A stretch of DNA of 64,000 bases from Mesorhizobium loti (GCF_003148495.1 NZ_QGGH01000007.1:1-64000); one strand, 5' to 3'. Shown: positions 38,182 to 47,261, counted from the first letter of the stretch. Notes: a model not told the origin generated them from the letters alone. Program-made: numbers and translations.

Positions 38182-39153
38182 ATGGCCACCATCCAACGAA
38201 CGACGGCAAGGGTTTTCTACTATGCGCGCAACGTCTTGCGCGATATCGCACCGCAGGCACTCTTCCGTCGGCGGTTGGCGGGCCGTCTCGAACAGGCCAG
38301 GCTCTCGGATCAGGCGGTGCGGCGGCGGCTGAATTACTACAACAAGCTGCAGCATGTGTTTTCGCCCAGCCCGGCTGCGGTGCGTCTCGACAAGCTGCCC
38401 TCTACGCCGACTATGTACTACTACGACCTCAAGGAGTTTGCCCGTTATTTCGATCCGGCATTGCTCGTCGACGTCGAATTCGGCGACGTCATTGACGTGC
38501 CGAAGGTGCCGACGCTGGTCAAGGATCGGCCGATCCATGCCGACGACGAAAATGCGGTCATCATGAAATTCAACAAGTTTAGGCACTTCTACATGCCGGC
38601 CGACGCAACTGCATTCGCCGACAAGCGCCCGGCCGTGGTCTGGCGCGGTGATCTCAACAATCCGAAACGGACAAGATTTCTCGACGCCGTGCGTGACTTG
38701 CCGTTTTGCGACGCCGGCTCGCACAAGCCGAACGCGCCGGCCGAGTACAGCAAGCCTTTTCTCAGCATCAGCCAACAGCAGCATTATCGCTACATCGTCT
38801 CACTCGAAGGCAACGACGTGGCGACCAACCTCAAATGGATCCTGAATTCGAATTCGCTCTGCCTGATGCCGTTGCCGACATACGAGACATGGTTTGCGGA
38901 AAAGCAACTCGAGGCCGGTGTCCACTATGTGCCGCTCGACCCGGATTTCGCCGATGTCACGGAGAAGGTGCGCTATTTCGAACACCACCCGGCCGAGGCG
39001 CAACGCATCATCGCCGCGGCCAATGCCTATTGCCGCCAATTCTCCAACGAGCAGGAGGAGCAGGCTATCTCCCTGCTCGTCCTCTATAAGTATTTTGTCC
39101 TCAGCGGTCAGATCAAGCCTGATCCTGAGGTCTGGCGTTTTATCCAGGGTTAG
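38182..39153 (+). CDS. glycosyltransferase family 90 (CAP10/LpsA-like)
   Basis: A 323-aa protein. CAP10/GT90 features: VIMKFNKFRHFYMPADATAF, RPAVVWRGDLNNPKRTRFLD, YSKPFLSISQQQHYRYIVSLE and the highly conserved GNDVATNLKWILNSNSLCLM near residue 215. Bacterial members transfer xylose or glucose to lipopolysaccharide or capsule. No signal peptide or TM helix, so it acts on the cytoplasmic side. Stand-alone gene; the acceptor cannot be told. Confidence 0.85.
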   Translation: MATIQRTTARVFYYARNVLRDIAPQALFRRRLAGRLEQARLSDQAVRRRLNYYNKLQHVFSPSPAAVRLDKLPSTPTMYYYDLKEFARYFDPALLVDVEFGDVIDVPKVPTLVKDRPIHADDENAVIMKFNKFRHFYMPADATAFADKRPAVVWRGDLNNPKRTRFLDAVRDLPFCDAGSHKPNAPAEYSKPFLSISQQQHYRYIVSLEGNDVATNLKWILNSNSLCLMPLPTYETWFAEKQLEAGVHYVPLDPDFADVTEKVRYFEHHPAEAQRIIAAANAYCRQFSNEQEEQAISLLVLYKYFVLSGQIKPDPEVWRFIQG

Positions 39154-39188
39154 GACGTAGCGTGCCTCGGCGCGCCAAACCTGGCTCA

Positions 39189-40232
39189 TCAGATGCCGCT
39201 GCGGTCAAGAACCAGGTCGGCGGGGCCGAAGCGGTCCTTTGCCGTCAATTGCTGGTGCCAGTAGGGATAGAGCAGCGGTGGCCGGCTGACCGCGTCGAGG
39301 CGGCTGCGTTCGTCGTCGGTGAGCACCAGGCTCGCAGCCGCAAGGTTGTCCTTCAACTGGGCTTCGTTGCGGGCGCCGATCACCAGCGAACTGACGGCCG
39401 GCCGGCCAAGCAGCCAGGCCAGTGCCACCTGCGCTGCTGACACGCCGCGCTGGGTGCCGATCTCGACCAGAACATCGACGATCCGCCACAGCCGGTCCTC
39501 GTCGCGGATCGGCGGTTCCGACCAGCCGGCGAGCTGGCGGGCGGTGGGGCTGTCGCGGCGGTATTTGCCTGACAGCAATCCGCCGGCAAGCGGGCTCCAG
39601 ACCAGGACGCCCAGCCCCTGGTCGACGGAAATCGGCAGCAATTCATACTCCGCCTCGCGCGCTTCCAGCGTGTAGTGGATCTGCTGGGTGACGAAGCGCG
39701 GCTGGTAATGGCTGTCGCTGATGCCGAGCGCCTTCATCACCTGCCAGCCGGAATAGTTGGAACAGCCGACATAGCGGATCTTGCCCTGCGCAACCAAAGT
39801 ATCGAGCGCTGCGATGGTTTCCTCCAGCGGCGTTACGCCATCCCATTCGTGCAGGAAGTAGATGTCGATGACGTCGGTCTTGAGCCGCTTCAGGCTCTTC
39901 TCGCATTCGCGGATCAGGTGATGGCGCGACAGGCCTTCATCGTTCGGGCCTTTGCCGATCCGCATCCGCGCCTTGGAGGCGATCAGCACGTCGCCCTTTC
40001 GCTTGCCGCCGAGCGCTTCACCGATGATCTCTTCCGAAATGCCGTTCGAATAGACATTGGCGGTGTCGATGACGTTGATGCCGGCATCGATGCAGAGATC
40101 GATCATCCGGCGCGCCTCGTCGAGGTCGGTCTTGCCGACCGCCGAAAACGCGCCGGCGCCGCCGAAAGTCATGGTTCCCATGGTCAGTGTCGAAACTTTC
40201 AGGCCGGAACGGCCGAGGGTGCGGTATTCCAT
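39189..40232 (-). CDS. aldo/keto reductase
   Basis: A 347-aa protein from ATG 40232 (MEYRTLGRSGLKVSTLTMGT); the open frame extends upstream with no homology. Catalytic tetrad: D in NVIDTANVYSNG, Y of NVYS, K in VLIASKARMRIG, H in IYFLHEWDG. C-terminal NADPH-site SLVIGARNEAQLKDNL is present. AKR proteins of this size reduce aldehydes or ketones with NADPH; substrate unknown. Divergent from the ppk2 region. Confidence 0.9.
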   Translation of the reverse strand: MEYRTLGRSGLKVSTLTMGTMTFGGAGAFSAVGKTDLDEARRMIDLCIDAGINVIDTANVYSNGISEEIIGEALGGKRKGDVLIASKARMRIGKGPNDEGLSRHHLIRECEKSLKRLKTDVIDIYFLHEWDGVTPLEETIAALDTLVAQGKIRYVGCSNYSGWQVMKALGISDSHYQPRFVTQQIHYTLEAREAEYELLPISVDQGLGVLVWSPLAGGLLSGKYRRDSPTARQLAGWSEPPIRDEDRLWRIVDVLVEIGTQRGVSAAQVALAWLLGRPAVSSLVIGARNEAQLKDNLAAASLVLTDDERSRLDAVSRPPLLYPYWHQQLTAKDRFGPADLVLDRSGI

Positions 40233-40512
40233 GTCAGTCCTCGCGATTGCGTTGGGAAAGGGGCTGGGGAGGGTGCCCCGAATGTGGCCGCTATTTGTAG
40301 GACAATTTGGGCAGCTGTCTCCATGCCACGACGACGGATCGATCATGCCTCGCTGGATTGACAGCGGCGGTGATCGCGCTCGGGCTGCAATAAAACCGTC
40401 ATTGCCGGCCTATATTGAAGTCGGCTCAGGGTGTTGCCGTTCCGGGCCATTAAGCCGGGAGTTTTGGGGCGCCGGACGTGGATCGACAGAGCTTGCAAGC
40501 GGAGCAGCTGAG

Positions 40513-41433
40513 ATGACCGAGCTAAAACAGAATTCTCCTGCCAAGGACTGGCTTGAAGCCGAGCTCGCCGACACGCTCGACGAGGACTATGAGCTCGAAA
40601 TGTCGGAGCCAGCGCTGTCGATGGAGATCGCAAAGATTTACAAGAACGCGCATCCGCCCTCGATCGATCGCATACAGTATTTTCGCGAGCTGATCACCCT
40701 ACAGTCCGAATTGATCAAGCTGCAGTCCTGGGTCGCCTACCACAAGAAGAAGCTGGTGGTGATCTTCGAGGGGCGCGACTCGGCCGGCAAGGGTGGCGTC
40801 ATCAAGCGCATCACCCAGCGGCTCAATCCACGCATCTGCCGTGTCGTCGCACTGCCGGCGCCGACCGAACGCGAGAAGTCGCAATGGTATTTCCAGCGCT
40901 ATGTGCCGCATCTGCCGGCCGGCGGCGAGATCGTGCTGTTCGACCGCTCCTGGTACAACCGCTCGGGCGTCGAACGGGTGATGGGCTTTGCCCAGCCCGA
41001 TCAGGTGGAAGAGTTCTTCCGCGACGTGCCGGAATTCGAGCGCATGCTGGTCCGCTCGGGCATCACCGTGGTCAAATACTGGTTCTCGATCACCGACGAA
41101 GAACAGCAGATGCGCTTCCTGATGCGCATCCACGATCCGATGAAGCAGTGGAAACTGTCGCCGATGGACCTGCAGTCGCGCGTGCGCTGGGAGCAGTACA
41201 CCAAGGCCAAGGAAGAGACCTTCGTGCGCACCAACATCCCGGAGGCCCCCTGGTTCATCGTCGAAGGCAACGACAAGAAGCGGGCGCGGCTGAACTGCAT
41301 CGACCACCTGCTCCAGCAGATGCCCTATGAAGAGGTCCCACACGAAGAGATCACGCTGCCGGAGCGCGTCTTCAATCCCGAATACGAGCGCCAGACGCTG
41401 CCGCGCGAACTCTACGTGCCGGAGAAGTACTGA
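40513..41433 (+). CDS. ppk2: polyphosphate kinase 2
   Basis: A 306-aa protein; ATG 40513 follows GGAGCAGCTGAG. P-loop FEGRDSAGKGGVIKRITQRL (Walker A), lid FQRYVPHLPAGGEIVLFDRSWYN (Walker B-like DRS), and KYWFSITDEEQQMRFLMRI. This is the PPK2 class I core that phosphorylates GDP/ADP from polyphosphate. The length fits one domain. With ppx (3777) and hppA (62795) it links polyphosphate and PPi energy in this window, though they are not an operon. Confidence 0.93.
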   Translation: MTELKQNSPAKDWLEAELADTLDEDYELEMSEPALSMEIAKIYKNAHPPSIDRIQYFRELITLQSELIKLQSWVAYHKKKLVVIFEGRDSAGKGGVIKRITQRLNPRICRVVALPAPTEREKSQWYFQRYVPHLPAGGEIVLFDRSWYNRSGVERVMGFAQPDQVEEFFRDVPEFERMLVRSGITVVKYWFSITDEEQQMRFLMRIHDPMKQWKLSPMDLQSRVRWEQYTKAKEETFVRTNIPEAPWFIVEGNDKKRARLNCIDHLLQQMPYEEVPHEEITLPERVFNPEYERQTLPRELYVPEKY

Positions 41434-41446
41434 GCACTTTTTTTCC

Positions 41447-41614
41447 TTCTCCCCGTTCCACGGAGAGAAGGTGCCCGAAGGGCGGATGAGGGGCGGCGCC
41501 AGCGTTGGCGATTGAGCCCAATTTGCTGCCACTGGCGGCTTGCTGCTAGTCTCCAAAGGTAGCGTTGCCCCTCATTGCCCTGCCGGGCATTTCTCCCCGT
41601 AGAACGGGGAGAAA
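41447..41614. repeat. large imperfect inverted repeat (about 48-bp arms)
   Basis: Left arm TTCTCCCCGTTCCACGGAGA ... GGCGGATGAGGGGC at about 41447-41494 is matched by GCCCCTCATTGCCCTGCCGG ... CCCCGTAGAACGGGGAGAA at about 41567-41613, with a 70-nt non-repeated middle. The arms belong to the dispersed TTCTCCCCGT...ACGGGGAGAA element of Mesorhizobium, here in two opposite copies between convergent genes. Confidence 0.7.
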
Positions 41615-41640
41615 GAAGCTTGCGCCGAGGGCTTCGCCAC

Positions 41641-42288
41641 CTACGCCCGCTTGATCACCACATGCGTGGCAAGCGCAGTCGCCACTTGCTCGCTGCACTG
41701 ATAGCCCAGCTTCACCATATCGAGGCCGCCAAAAAGGTTCTCGCCCGCGCCGAGCAGCACCGGTGAAATCGCCAGGTGCATCTCGTCGATCAGCTTTTCC
41801 TGCAGGTACTGGCGGATGGTGTCGACACCGCCACCGACCCGTACATCCTTGCCCCCAGCCGCCGCCTTCGCCTGTTCAAGCGCCGAATGGATGCCGTCGG
41901 TGATGAAATAAAATGTCGTGCCGCCCTCCATGACGATCGGTTCGCGCTTGTGGTGGGTCAGCACGAAAACCGGCACGTGGTAGGGCGGGTTGTCGCCCCA
42001 CCAGCCCTTCCAGCTGTCGTCAGGCCATTCGCTGCGGATCGGCCCGAACATGTTGCGGCCGAGGATCCAGGCGCCGACATTCTCGAAGCTGCGCGCCGCG
42101 AACGCCTCGTTGATATCGGTGGTGCCGCCATCCAGTCCGAGCACCATCTTGCGGAAGGTGCGGGTACCAAATACCCACTTGTGCAGGGATTCCCCGCCGA
42201 CGCCGAGCGGATTTTGTAGGTTCTGATCGGGACCGGCGCCGTAGCCGTCGAGCGACAGGCTGAAAGCGTTGACACGAAGTTTGGACAT
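41641..42288 (-). CDS. dihydrofolate reductase / RibD C-terminal family protein
   Basis: A 215-aa protein from ATG 42288 with GAGGAGG ribosome site. RibD_C-like features: FSLSLDGYGAGPDQNLQNPL, WILGRNMFGPIRSEWPDDSW, PYHVPVFVLTHHKREPIVME and VRVGGGVDTIRQYLQEKLID (NADPH-binding GGG). Not a classic folate enzyme: the family is broad and many members lack known substrates. Stand-alone. The real riboflavin reductase of the pathway is ribD at 52768. Confidence 0.85.
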   Translation of the reverse strand: MSKLRVNAFSLSLDGYGAGPDQNLQNPLGVGGESLHKWVFGTRTFRKMVLGLDGGTTDINEAFAARSFENVGAWILGRNMFGPIRSEWPDDSWKGWWGDNPPYHVPVFVLTHHKREPIVMEGGTTFYFITDGIHSALEQAKAAAGGKDVRVGGGVDTIRQYLQEKLIDEMHLAISPVLLGAGENLFGGLDMVKLGYQCSEQVATALATHVVIKRA

Positions 42289-42506
42289 GAGAGCCTCCTC
42301 GATAACCAGTTGTATTTTGCAATCGGTTATTTGTAGCAAGCTGCTTGCGAATTGCAAGCGGTATTTTTTAGGTACAAACGAGCCTCGAAGCGAATGGTCT
42401 AGCGACCCTCGCTCTGGTCTCCCGGCCGGACGTCGGAAATTGTCAGGGATGCCGAGGCGGATCGCCGGCATTTGCTCGCCGCGACCGATCATCGTCGGAA
42501 GAGAAG

Positions 42507-43538
42507 TTATCCCTTCAGCAGTTCCGCCACTTCGGGAGCGAAATAGGTCAAAATGCCGTCGCAGCCGGCGCGCTTGAAGGCGAGCAGCGATTCCAGCATC
42601 GCCTTCTCGCCATCGATCCAGCCATTGGCGGCGGCGGCCTTGATCATCGAATACTCGCCCGACACCTGGTAGGCGAAGGTCGGCATCTGGAATTCATCCT
42701 TCAGCCGCCGGATTATGTCGAGATAGGGCAGGCCGGGCTTGACCATCAGCATGTCGGCGCCTTCGGCGATGTCCTGTTCGGCCTCGCGCACCGCCTCGTC
42801 GGAATTGGCGTGGTCGATGTAGTAGGTCTTCTTGTCGCCCTTGAGCAGGCCGGCGGTGCCGACCGCCTCGCGATAGGGACCGTAGAAGGCCGAGGCGAAC
42901 TTGGTCGCATAGGACATGATCGCCACATCCTGGAAACCATTGGCGTCGAGCGCGTCGCGGATGGCGCCTATGCGGCCATCCATCATGTCGGACGGCGCGA
43001 TGATGTCAGCGCCGGCAGCCGCCTGGATGACGGCCGCGGCGGTCACCTGTTCCACCGTCTCGTCGTTGACGATGATGCCGTCGCGCAGGATGCCGTCATG
43101 GCCGTGGCTGGTGAACGGGTCGAGCGCGGCGTCGGTGATGATGCCGATCTCCGGCACCGCGTCCTTGATCGCGCGGGTGGCGCGGTTGATGACGTTGTTC
43201 GGGTTGAGGATGTGCGAACCGGTCTGGTCGCGCAGCGAGATGTCGACATTGGGGAAGGTGGCGAGCGCCGGAATGCCGAGCTTTGCCGCTCGCTCGGCCT
43301 CCTTGACGGCGAGATCGATGGACAGGCGGAAGACCCCCGGCATGGCGGCGATCGGCTCGCGGATATTCTTGCCGTCAACGACGAAGATCGGCCAGATCAG
43401 GTCGTCGACCGAGAGCCTGTTCTCTTGCACCAGACGGCGCGACCAGTCGGCCTTGCGCATGCGGCGCAAGCGGCGGCTGCCGGTGATGTCGTCGACGCTG
43501 CGCGCGCCGGCTGGCTTTGTCGGGGTGAATTTGTTCAT
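42507..43538 (-). CDS. hemB: delta-aminolevulinic acid dehydratase (porphobilinogen synthase)
   Basis: A 343-aa protein from ATG 43538. Active-site lysines are in IMSYATKFASAFYGPYR and DMLMVKPGLPYLDI. The metal region reads TDAALDPFTSHGHDG: the three Cys of the zinc-type enzyme are Ala/Asp, so it is the Mg/K-dependent type known in rhizobia. It joins two 5-aminolevulinates into porphobilinogen for haem and cobalamin precursors. It lies next to a DUF2066 gene with 86 bp between. Confidence 0.95.
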   Translation of the reverse strand: MNKFTPTKPAGARSVDDITGSRRLRRMRKADWSRRLVQENRLSVDDLIWPIFVVDGKNIREPIAAMPGVFRLSIDLAVKEAERAAKLGIPALATFPNVDISLRDQTGSHILNPNNVINRATRAIKDAVPEIGIITDAALDPFTSHGHDGILRDGIIVNDETVEQVTAAAVIQAAAGADIIAPSDMMDGRIGAIRDALDANGFQDVAIMSYATKFASAFYGPYREAVGTAGLLKGDKKTYYIDHANSDEAVREAEQDIAEGADMLMVKPGLPYLDIIRRLKDEFQMPTFAYQVSGEYSMIKAAAANGWIDGEKAMLESLLAFKRAGCDGILTYFAPEVAELLKG

Positions 43539-43624
43539 CGCCAAAACTCCAGATCGGCGGCTTTTACCACGAGCCCTTGCCGCTGACCAATGCGACACGT
43601 TTGTGCCAGCGATCCGGTCGAGGC

Positions 43625-44455
43625 CTATTTTGGTTGCCCATTGCCCGACAGGATCTGCGCCGCGCCGCGCATGGCAACGCGGAAAGCCTCATCGAAGCTG
43701 ACACCGCGCACGTGCCACATATAGGTCTTGCCCGCCATGGCCAGCCGCCAGTCGGCGATCCAGCCCAGCTCCTTGTCGCTCCAGACGAGGCTGCCGGAAA
43801 GCGCCTGGTCGGCGCCGGCCTTCTTCGCAATGGTATCGAGCTTTGTCATCTCGGTGTTACGAAGCGCCTGATCGGCCAATCCGGCCTGCGACAGCAGCGC
43901 TGCCGTGGGAAAAGCCACCTGCATGGCCAGCGGCGCGGCGGCATTGCCGAACGATTCGCGCATCAGCACGCCGCGCTCGTCATTGGCATCGAGCGCGAAA
44001 TGCCTTGTACCGCGCTCGGTCGCCAAAAACACCGCCAGCCGTGGCCGCTCGGTCAGCCACGGCCTGCTGCCGAGCAAAGCCAGCACCGGGTCGATGGTGG
44101 CCGGCTTGTAGTGGCAGTAGAGATTGTGAGGCCGATCGTACGTGCCTTGATCGTCATGGTTGGGAATGCCTTCCATACGGTCGCGGTAACCGAAGCTGGC
44201 GACAAAGCTGCCGGCCTTGTCGCGCAGTGCCACCATCTCCGGTTTCGCCGGCAGGCGCTGATCGCCGGAAACCCGGACCAGAACCGCGTCGAGACAGCGT
44301 TTGAAGCCGGCTTGGCGGTTTTTCTCGTACTTGCCGTTGACGATGGTCTGAGAGCTGTAGAGGTCTTCGATATCAGCTGCCCTGGCCGGTCCATTGGCGA
44401 CGCAGATGGCCAGCAGGCCACCCAGAACAAGGGCAAGGCGCAAAAACTGCGGCAT
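43625..44455 (-). CDS. DUF2066 exported protein
   Basis: A 276-aa protein with Sec signal peptide MPQFLRLALVLGGLLAICVA (cleavage about ARAA-D). DUF2066 elements: LYSSQTIVNGKYEKNRQAGF, AVLVRVSGDQRLPAKPEM, RPRLAVFLATERG and WSDKELGWIADWRLAMAGK. Family members are periplasmic proteins of unknown role. Same strand and upstream of hemB, but a spacer of 86 bp leaves co-transcription open. Confidence 0.85.
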   Translation of the reverse strand: MPQFLRLALVLGGLLAICVANGPARAADIEDLYSSQTIVNGKYEKNRQAGFKRCLDAVLVRVSGDQRLPAKPEMVALRDKAGSFVASFGYRDRMEGIPNHDDQGTYDRPHNLYCHYKPATIDPVLALLGSRPWLTERPRLAVFLATERGTRHFALDANDERGVLMRESFGNAAAPLAMQVAFPTAALLSQAGLADQALRNTEMTKLDTIAKKAGADQALSGSLVWSDKELGWIADWRLAMAGKTYMWHVRGVSFDEAFRVAMRGAAQILSGNGQPK

Positions 44456-44545
44456 GGCTCACCGTCCGGTTCGAGGCTTGGCGGCCAATCTCTAACACCG
44501 AGTGCCGCCGGTGGCCAAGACCGCGACGCCGGCTCAGTTTCAGCT

Positions 44546-44803
44546 TCAGCCTGCGGAGCCGGCAGCGTCCTCAACCAATTTCCTGAAGTCCGTTGGAGGG
44601 TGCGCGGTCAAGTGCTCGTATGCATCCGTGGGTCGTTGGTAGCGGCCTTCCGCTATTGCCTGGCATAGCGTCGAAAAGGCATGCGGGCCACGGGTCCTCC
44701 ATCTCTGCCAGGCGCTCACCCTTGAGCCATACAGACCGATAAGTTGCACCCATTTGGCCGGGACGCAAAGGATAGCAGCCGGGCTTGGCATTGACGCACC
44801 CAT
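44546..44803 (-). CDS. possible small protein, unknown
   Basis: An 85-codon ORF (MGASMPSPAAILCVPAKWVQ) inside the 402-bp spacer between the DUF2066 gene and the hydrolase gene. The C-terminal two thirds (WRTRGPHAFSTLCQAIAEGR, TDFRKLVEDAAGSAG) reads like a protein, but no ribosome site is clear and a second frame (44571-44810) is also open. It may be a remnant. Called with low confidence. Confidence 0.3.
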   Translation of the reverse strand: MGASMPSPAAILCVPAKWVQLIGLYGSRVSAWQRWRTRGPHAFSTLCQAIAEGRYQRPTDAYEHLTAHPPTDFRKLVEDAAGSAG

Positions 44804-44857
44804 GCGCCACGCTTTAGCACTTCAGTCCCGCCGGCGCGGGGGAGGGATTCTTTCACG

Positions 44858-45901
44858 ATGGATTTTGGCGGAGGCGACGAGATTCGCTTCGAACATCTGG
44901 GTCGGGCCGGCGTCGTCACCTTGACGCGGCCGCAGGCGCTCAATGCCTTGACGCACCGCATGATCAGGGCGCTCGACGCTGCTCTTTGCGCCTGGGAGAC
45001 CGATCAAGGCATCGACGTCATCGTCGTCAAGGCCGAGGGCAGGGCCTTTTCGGCCGGCGGCGACATACTGCATGTCTACGAGACCGGCCGGGCTGGAAAA
45101 CCGCCGGTCGAGTTCTTCGCCGACGAATACCGGCTCAACGCCCGCATCAACAGCTCTAGGAAACCCTACGTCGCCCTGATCGACGGCATCGTCATGGGCG
45201 GTGGCGTCGGCATTTCCTTCCACGGCTCGCATCGGGTGATGACCGAGAATGCCCAGTTCGCCATGCCGGAGGTCGGCATCGGCTTTTTCCCCGATGTCGG
45301 CGGCAGCCACCTGCTGCCTGATCTCGGCGGCTCTTTCGGCATGTATCTGGCGCTGACCGGCAATCGCATCCGCTATGGCGACGCCCTGTGGTCGGGCCTG
45401 GCCACCCACACCATCAAGGCCGAGGACCAGGGCGGCTTCCTCGACCGGCTGACGCTGACCGGCGACCCGGAATCGGTGCTGCGCGGTTTCTTCATGCAGG
45501 CAAGGCGAGAGACCGACAGGCCGACGCTGGAGGCGATATCGAGCCATTTTTCGCAACCGTCCCTGAAACGCGTCATCGACAGCCTGGAGCGGGCAGCAGG
45601 CGCCGACGAATTCGCGGCAAAGACGCTGGCGACAATCCTCACCCGCTCGCCCACCAGCCTGCGCGTCGCCTGGCGTCAGATCAGCGCCGGGCTGACCCTG
45701 TCCATGGAAGCATGCATGAAGATGGAGTTCCGCATCCTCAACCGGATGCTGGCCGGCCATGATTTCTACGAAGGCATTCGCGCCGCCATCATCGACAAGG
45801 GCTCGAAGCCGCAGTGGCGGCCGGCGAGCCTCGGTGCGGTCAGCGATGCCGATGTCGACGCCTATTTCGCTCCGCTGGGCGAAAGGGAGCTCGAGCTGTG
45901 A
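44858..45901 (+). CDS. enoyl-CoA hydratase/isomerase family, 3-hydroxyisobutyryl-CoA hydrolase-like
   Basis: A 347-aa protein with ribosome site GGGGGAGGG. Crotonase oxyanion-hole residues in GRAFSAGGDILHVYE and IVMGGGVGISFHGSHRV; E/D residues typical of hydrolases in FAMPEVGIGFFPDVGGSHLL. The extended C-terminus (SMEACMKMEFRILNRML ... RAAIIDKG) matches 3-hydroxyisobutyryl-CoA hydrolase, a valine-degradation enzyme, rather than classic hydratases of about 260 aa. GTGA overlap with the next gene indicates coupling. Confidence 0.85.
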   Translation: MDFGGGDEIRFEHLGRAGVVTLTRPQALNALTHRMIRALDAALCAWETDQGIDVIVVKAEGRAFSAGGDILHVYETGRAGKPPVEFFADEYRLNARINSSRKPYVALIDGIVMGGGVGISFHGSHRVMTENAQFAMPEVGIGFFPDVGGSHLLPDLGGSFGMYLALTGNRIRYGDALWSGLATHTIKAEDQGGFLDRLTLTGDPESVLRGFFMQARRETDRPTLEAISSHFSQPSLKRVIDSLERAAGADEFAAKTLATILTRSPTSLRVAWRQISAGLTLSMEACMKMEFRILNRMLAGHDFYEGIRAAIIDKGSKPQWRPASLGAVSDADVDAYFAPLGERELEL

Positions 45902-46320
45902 GCGAAGTGACCTCCCGACGTGTCGTGCTGCAGCCCTCCGGGGTGGAGGTGATCTTCGCCTGGTTCCAGCGCGTAATATCGGGCTACTGCCTGCTGTTCG
46001 GCATTCTCTACTGGATCAAGCTGATCGGCTTTTATCCGGGCTCGCTGTGGCGTTTCGACCTGATGCCCGTGCATTGGCAGGTGGCGGCCGTGGTGCTCGC
46101 CGTGTTCTTTCCCTTCGCCGCTGCCGGCCTGTGGATGCTGGCGTCCTGGGGGCCGGTGATCTGGTTCATTTGCGCGGTGACCGAGACCGTCATGTATGCC
46201 GGCTTTCCCGAGCTTTTCGGCCACCGTATGCTGATTGTCGTCTCGCATGCCGCGGTGGCGGTGCTCTACATTGTCTTCCGCGTCGTCATCTACCTGCAGA
46301 AGCGCCCTGTCCGCCACTAA
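45898..46320 (+). CDS. DUF6163-type membrane protein
   Basis: A 140-aa protein; GTG at 45898 overlaps the stop of the hydrolase gene (GTGA). Four TM helices: AWFQRVISGYCLLFGILYWI, WQVAAVVLAVFFPFAAAGLW, GPVIWFICAVTETVMYAGF and LIVVSHAAVAVLYIVFRVVI. This size and pattern, directly upstream of ldtR, match the DUF6163 family of Rhizobiales. Function unknown. Confidence 0.75.
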   Translation: MSEVTSRRVVLQPSGVEVIFAWFQRVISGYCLLFGILYWIKLIGFYPGSLWRFDLMPVHWQVAAVVLAVFFPFAAAGLWMLASWGPVIWFICAVTETVMYAGFPELFGHRMLIVVSHAAVAVLYIVFRVVIYLQKRPVRH

Positions 46321-46475
46321 GTCCTTGAGCACATTGGCGACCTGGCTTCTGCCTCGATTCGGCCCCTCAATTGTTGCCGAAATCTTTAGGTTAATTATCC
46401 TTGCTCGGGTGACCGTTCGTTAAGCCTCTTTCGAAACCTGTTACCGGTAAGCTCTTGTTAGCCCTAGCGTTTAAG

Positions 46476-46496
46476 TCGAATTTTATGAGTATTCGA
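46476..46496. promoter_or_regulatory. inverted repeat upstream of ldtR
   Basis: TCGAAT (46476-46481) and ATTCGA (46491-46496), 9-nt spacer, lie 62 bp before the ldtR ATG. A MarR-family protein could bind such a site for autoregulation; only the symmetry is seen. Confidence 0.4.
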
Positions 46497-46558
46497 TAGT
46501 GTCGCGATCAAGGTGAAAAACAAAAAATCACCAGGGCGACAAACGAGAGGCAAAGACA

Positions 46559-47074
46559 ATGATCAATTCGCGTCCGGCGGCGAAGACCGCCAACGTATCC
46601 GACGATCGCCGCGAGGCTATCCGTTCCCTGTACATGGAATCGCTGCAGCTTGTTGAGCGGCTGCACCGCCGCCTGCTTGATGTGATCAAGGACGAATTCG
46701 ACCGCAACGGCCGTTCCGACATCAATGCCATCCAGGCGCTGCTGCTGTTCAACATCGGCAATTCCGAGCTGACCGCCGGCGAACTGCGCTCGCGTGGCTA
46801 CTATCTCGGCTCGAACGTCTCCTACAATCTGAAGAAGCTGGTCGATCTCGGCTTCATCAACCACCAGCGCTCGCGCATCGACCGCCGTTCGGTCCGCGTC
46901 TCGCTGACGCCGAAGGGCAACGAGGTGGCCGAGGTCGTCGCCGGCCTTTACGAGCGTCATGTCGGCTCGATCGAACAGGTCGGCGGCATCAACACCGACG
47001 AGTTCAAGCAGATGAACCGCGCCCTGCAGCGGCTCGATCGCTTCTGGAACGATACCATCGCCTACCGGATGTAA
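46559..47074 (+). CDS. ldtR: MarR-family regulator LdtR
   Basis: A 171-aa winged-helix protein: helices SLYMESLQLVERLHRRLLDV, INAIQALLLFNIGNSELTAG, recognition helix SNVSYNLKKLVDLGFINHQR and wing RIDRRSVRVSLTPKG. In Liberibacter and Sinorhizobium LdtR controls an L,D-transpeptidase and osmotic or envelope stress genes. Here an L,D-transpeptidase gene lies 1.1 kb downstream. The last five codons are duplicated after the stop by a 102-bp tandem duplication. The 238-bp upstream region has an inverted repeat. Confidence 0.92.
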   Translation: MINSRPAAKTANVSDDRREAIRSLYMESLQLVERLHRRLLDVIKDEFDRNGRSDINAIQALLLFNIGNSELTAGELRSRGYYLGSNVSYNLKKLVDLGFINHQRSRIDRRSVRVSLTPKGNEVAEVVAGLYERHVGSIEQVGGINTDEFKQMNRALQRLDRFWNDTIAYRM

Positions 47075-47261
47075 GGCGCCGCATCAGATCCGGCCCGCGC
47101 CACAGAAGCGCGGCCGAAATGTCGACCTTCAGTCAGGGCCGGTGCCGAAAGGCATCGGCACGCCTACCGGATGTAAGGCGCCGCATCAGATCCGGCCCGC
47201 GCCACAGAAGCGCGGCCGAAATGTCGACCTTCAGTCAGGGCCGGTGCCGAAAGGCATCGGC
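47059..47261. repeat. 102-bp tandem duplication spanning the ldtR 3' end and terminator hairpin
   Basis: 47059-47159 and 47161-47261 are identical over 101 bp with one spacer base. Each copy holds the last ldtR codons and stop, plus the hairpin GCCGGTGCC-GAAA-GGCATCGGC. Only the second hairpin is followed by a T run. No substitutions were found, so the event is recent or is an assembly artefact. Confidence 0.93.

Noticed and set aside
44571..44810. Second minus-strand frame in the hemB/hydrolase spacer
   Set aside because: Cys/Pro/Gly-rich, no start signal; overlaps the slightly better 44546-44803 candidate.
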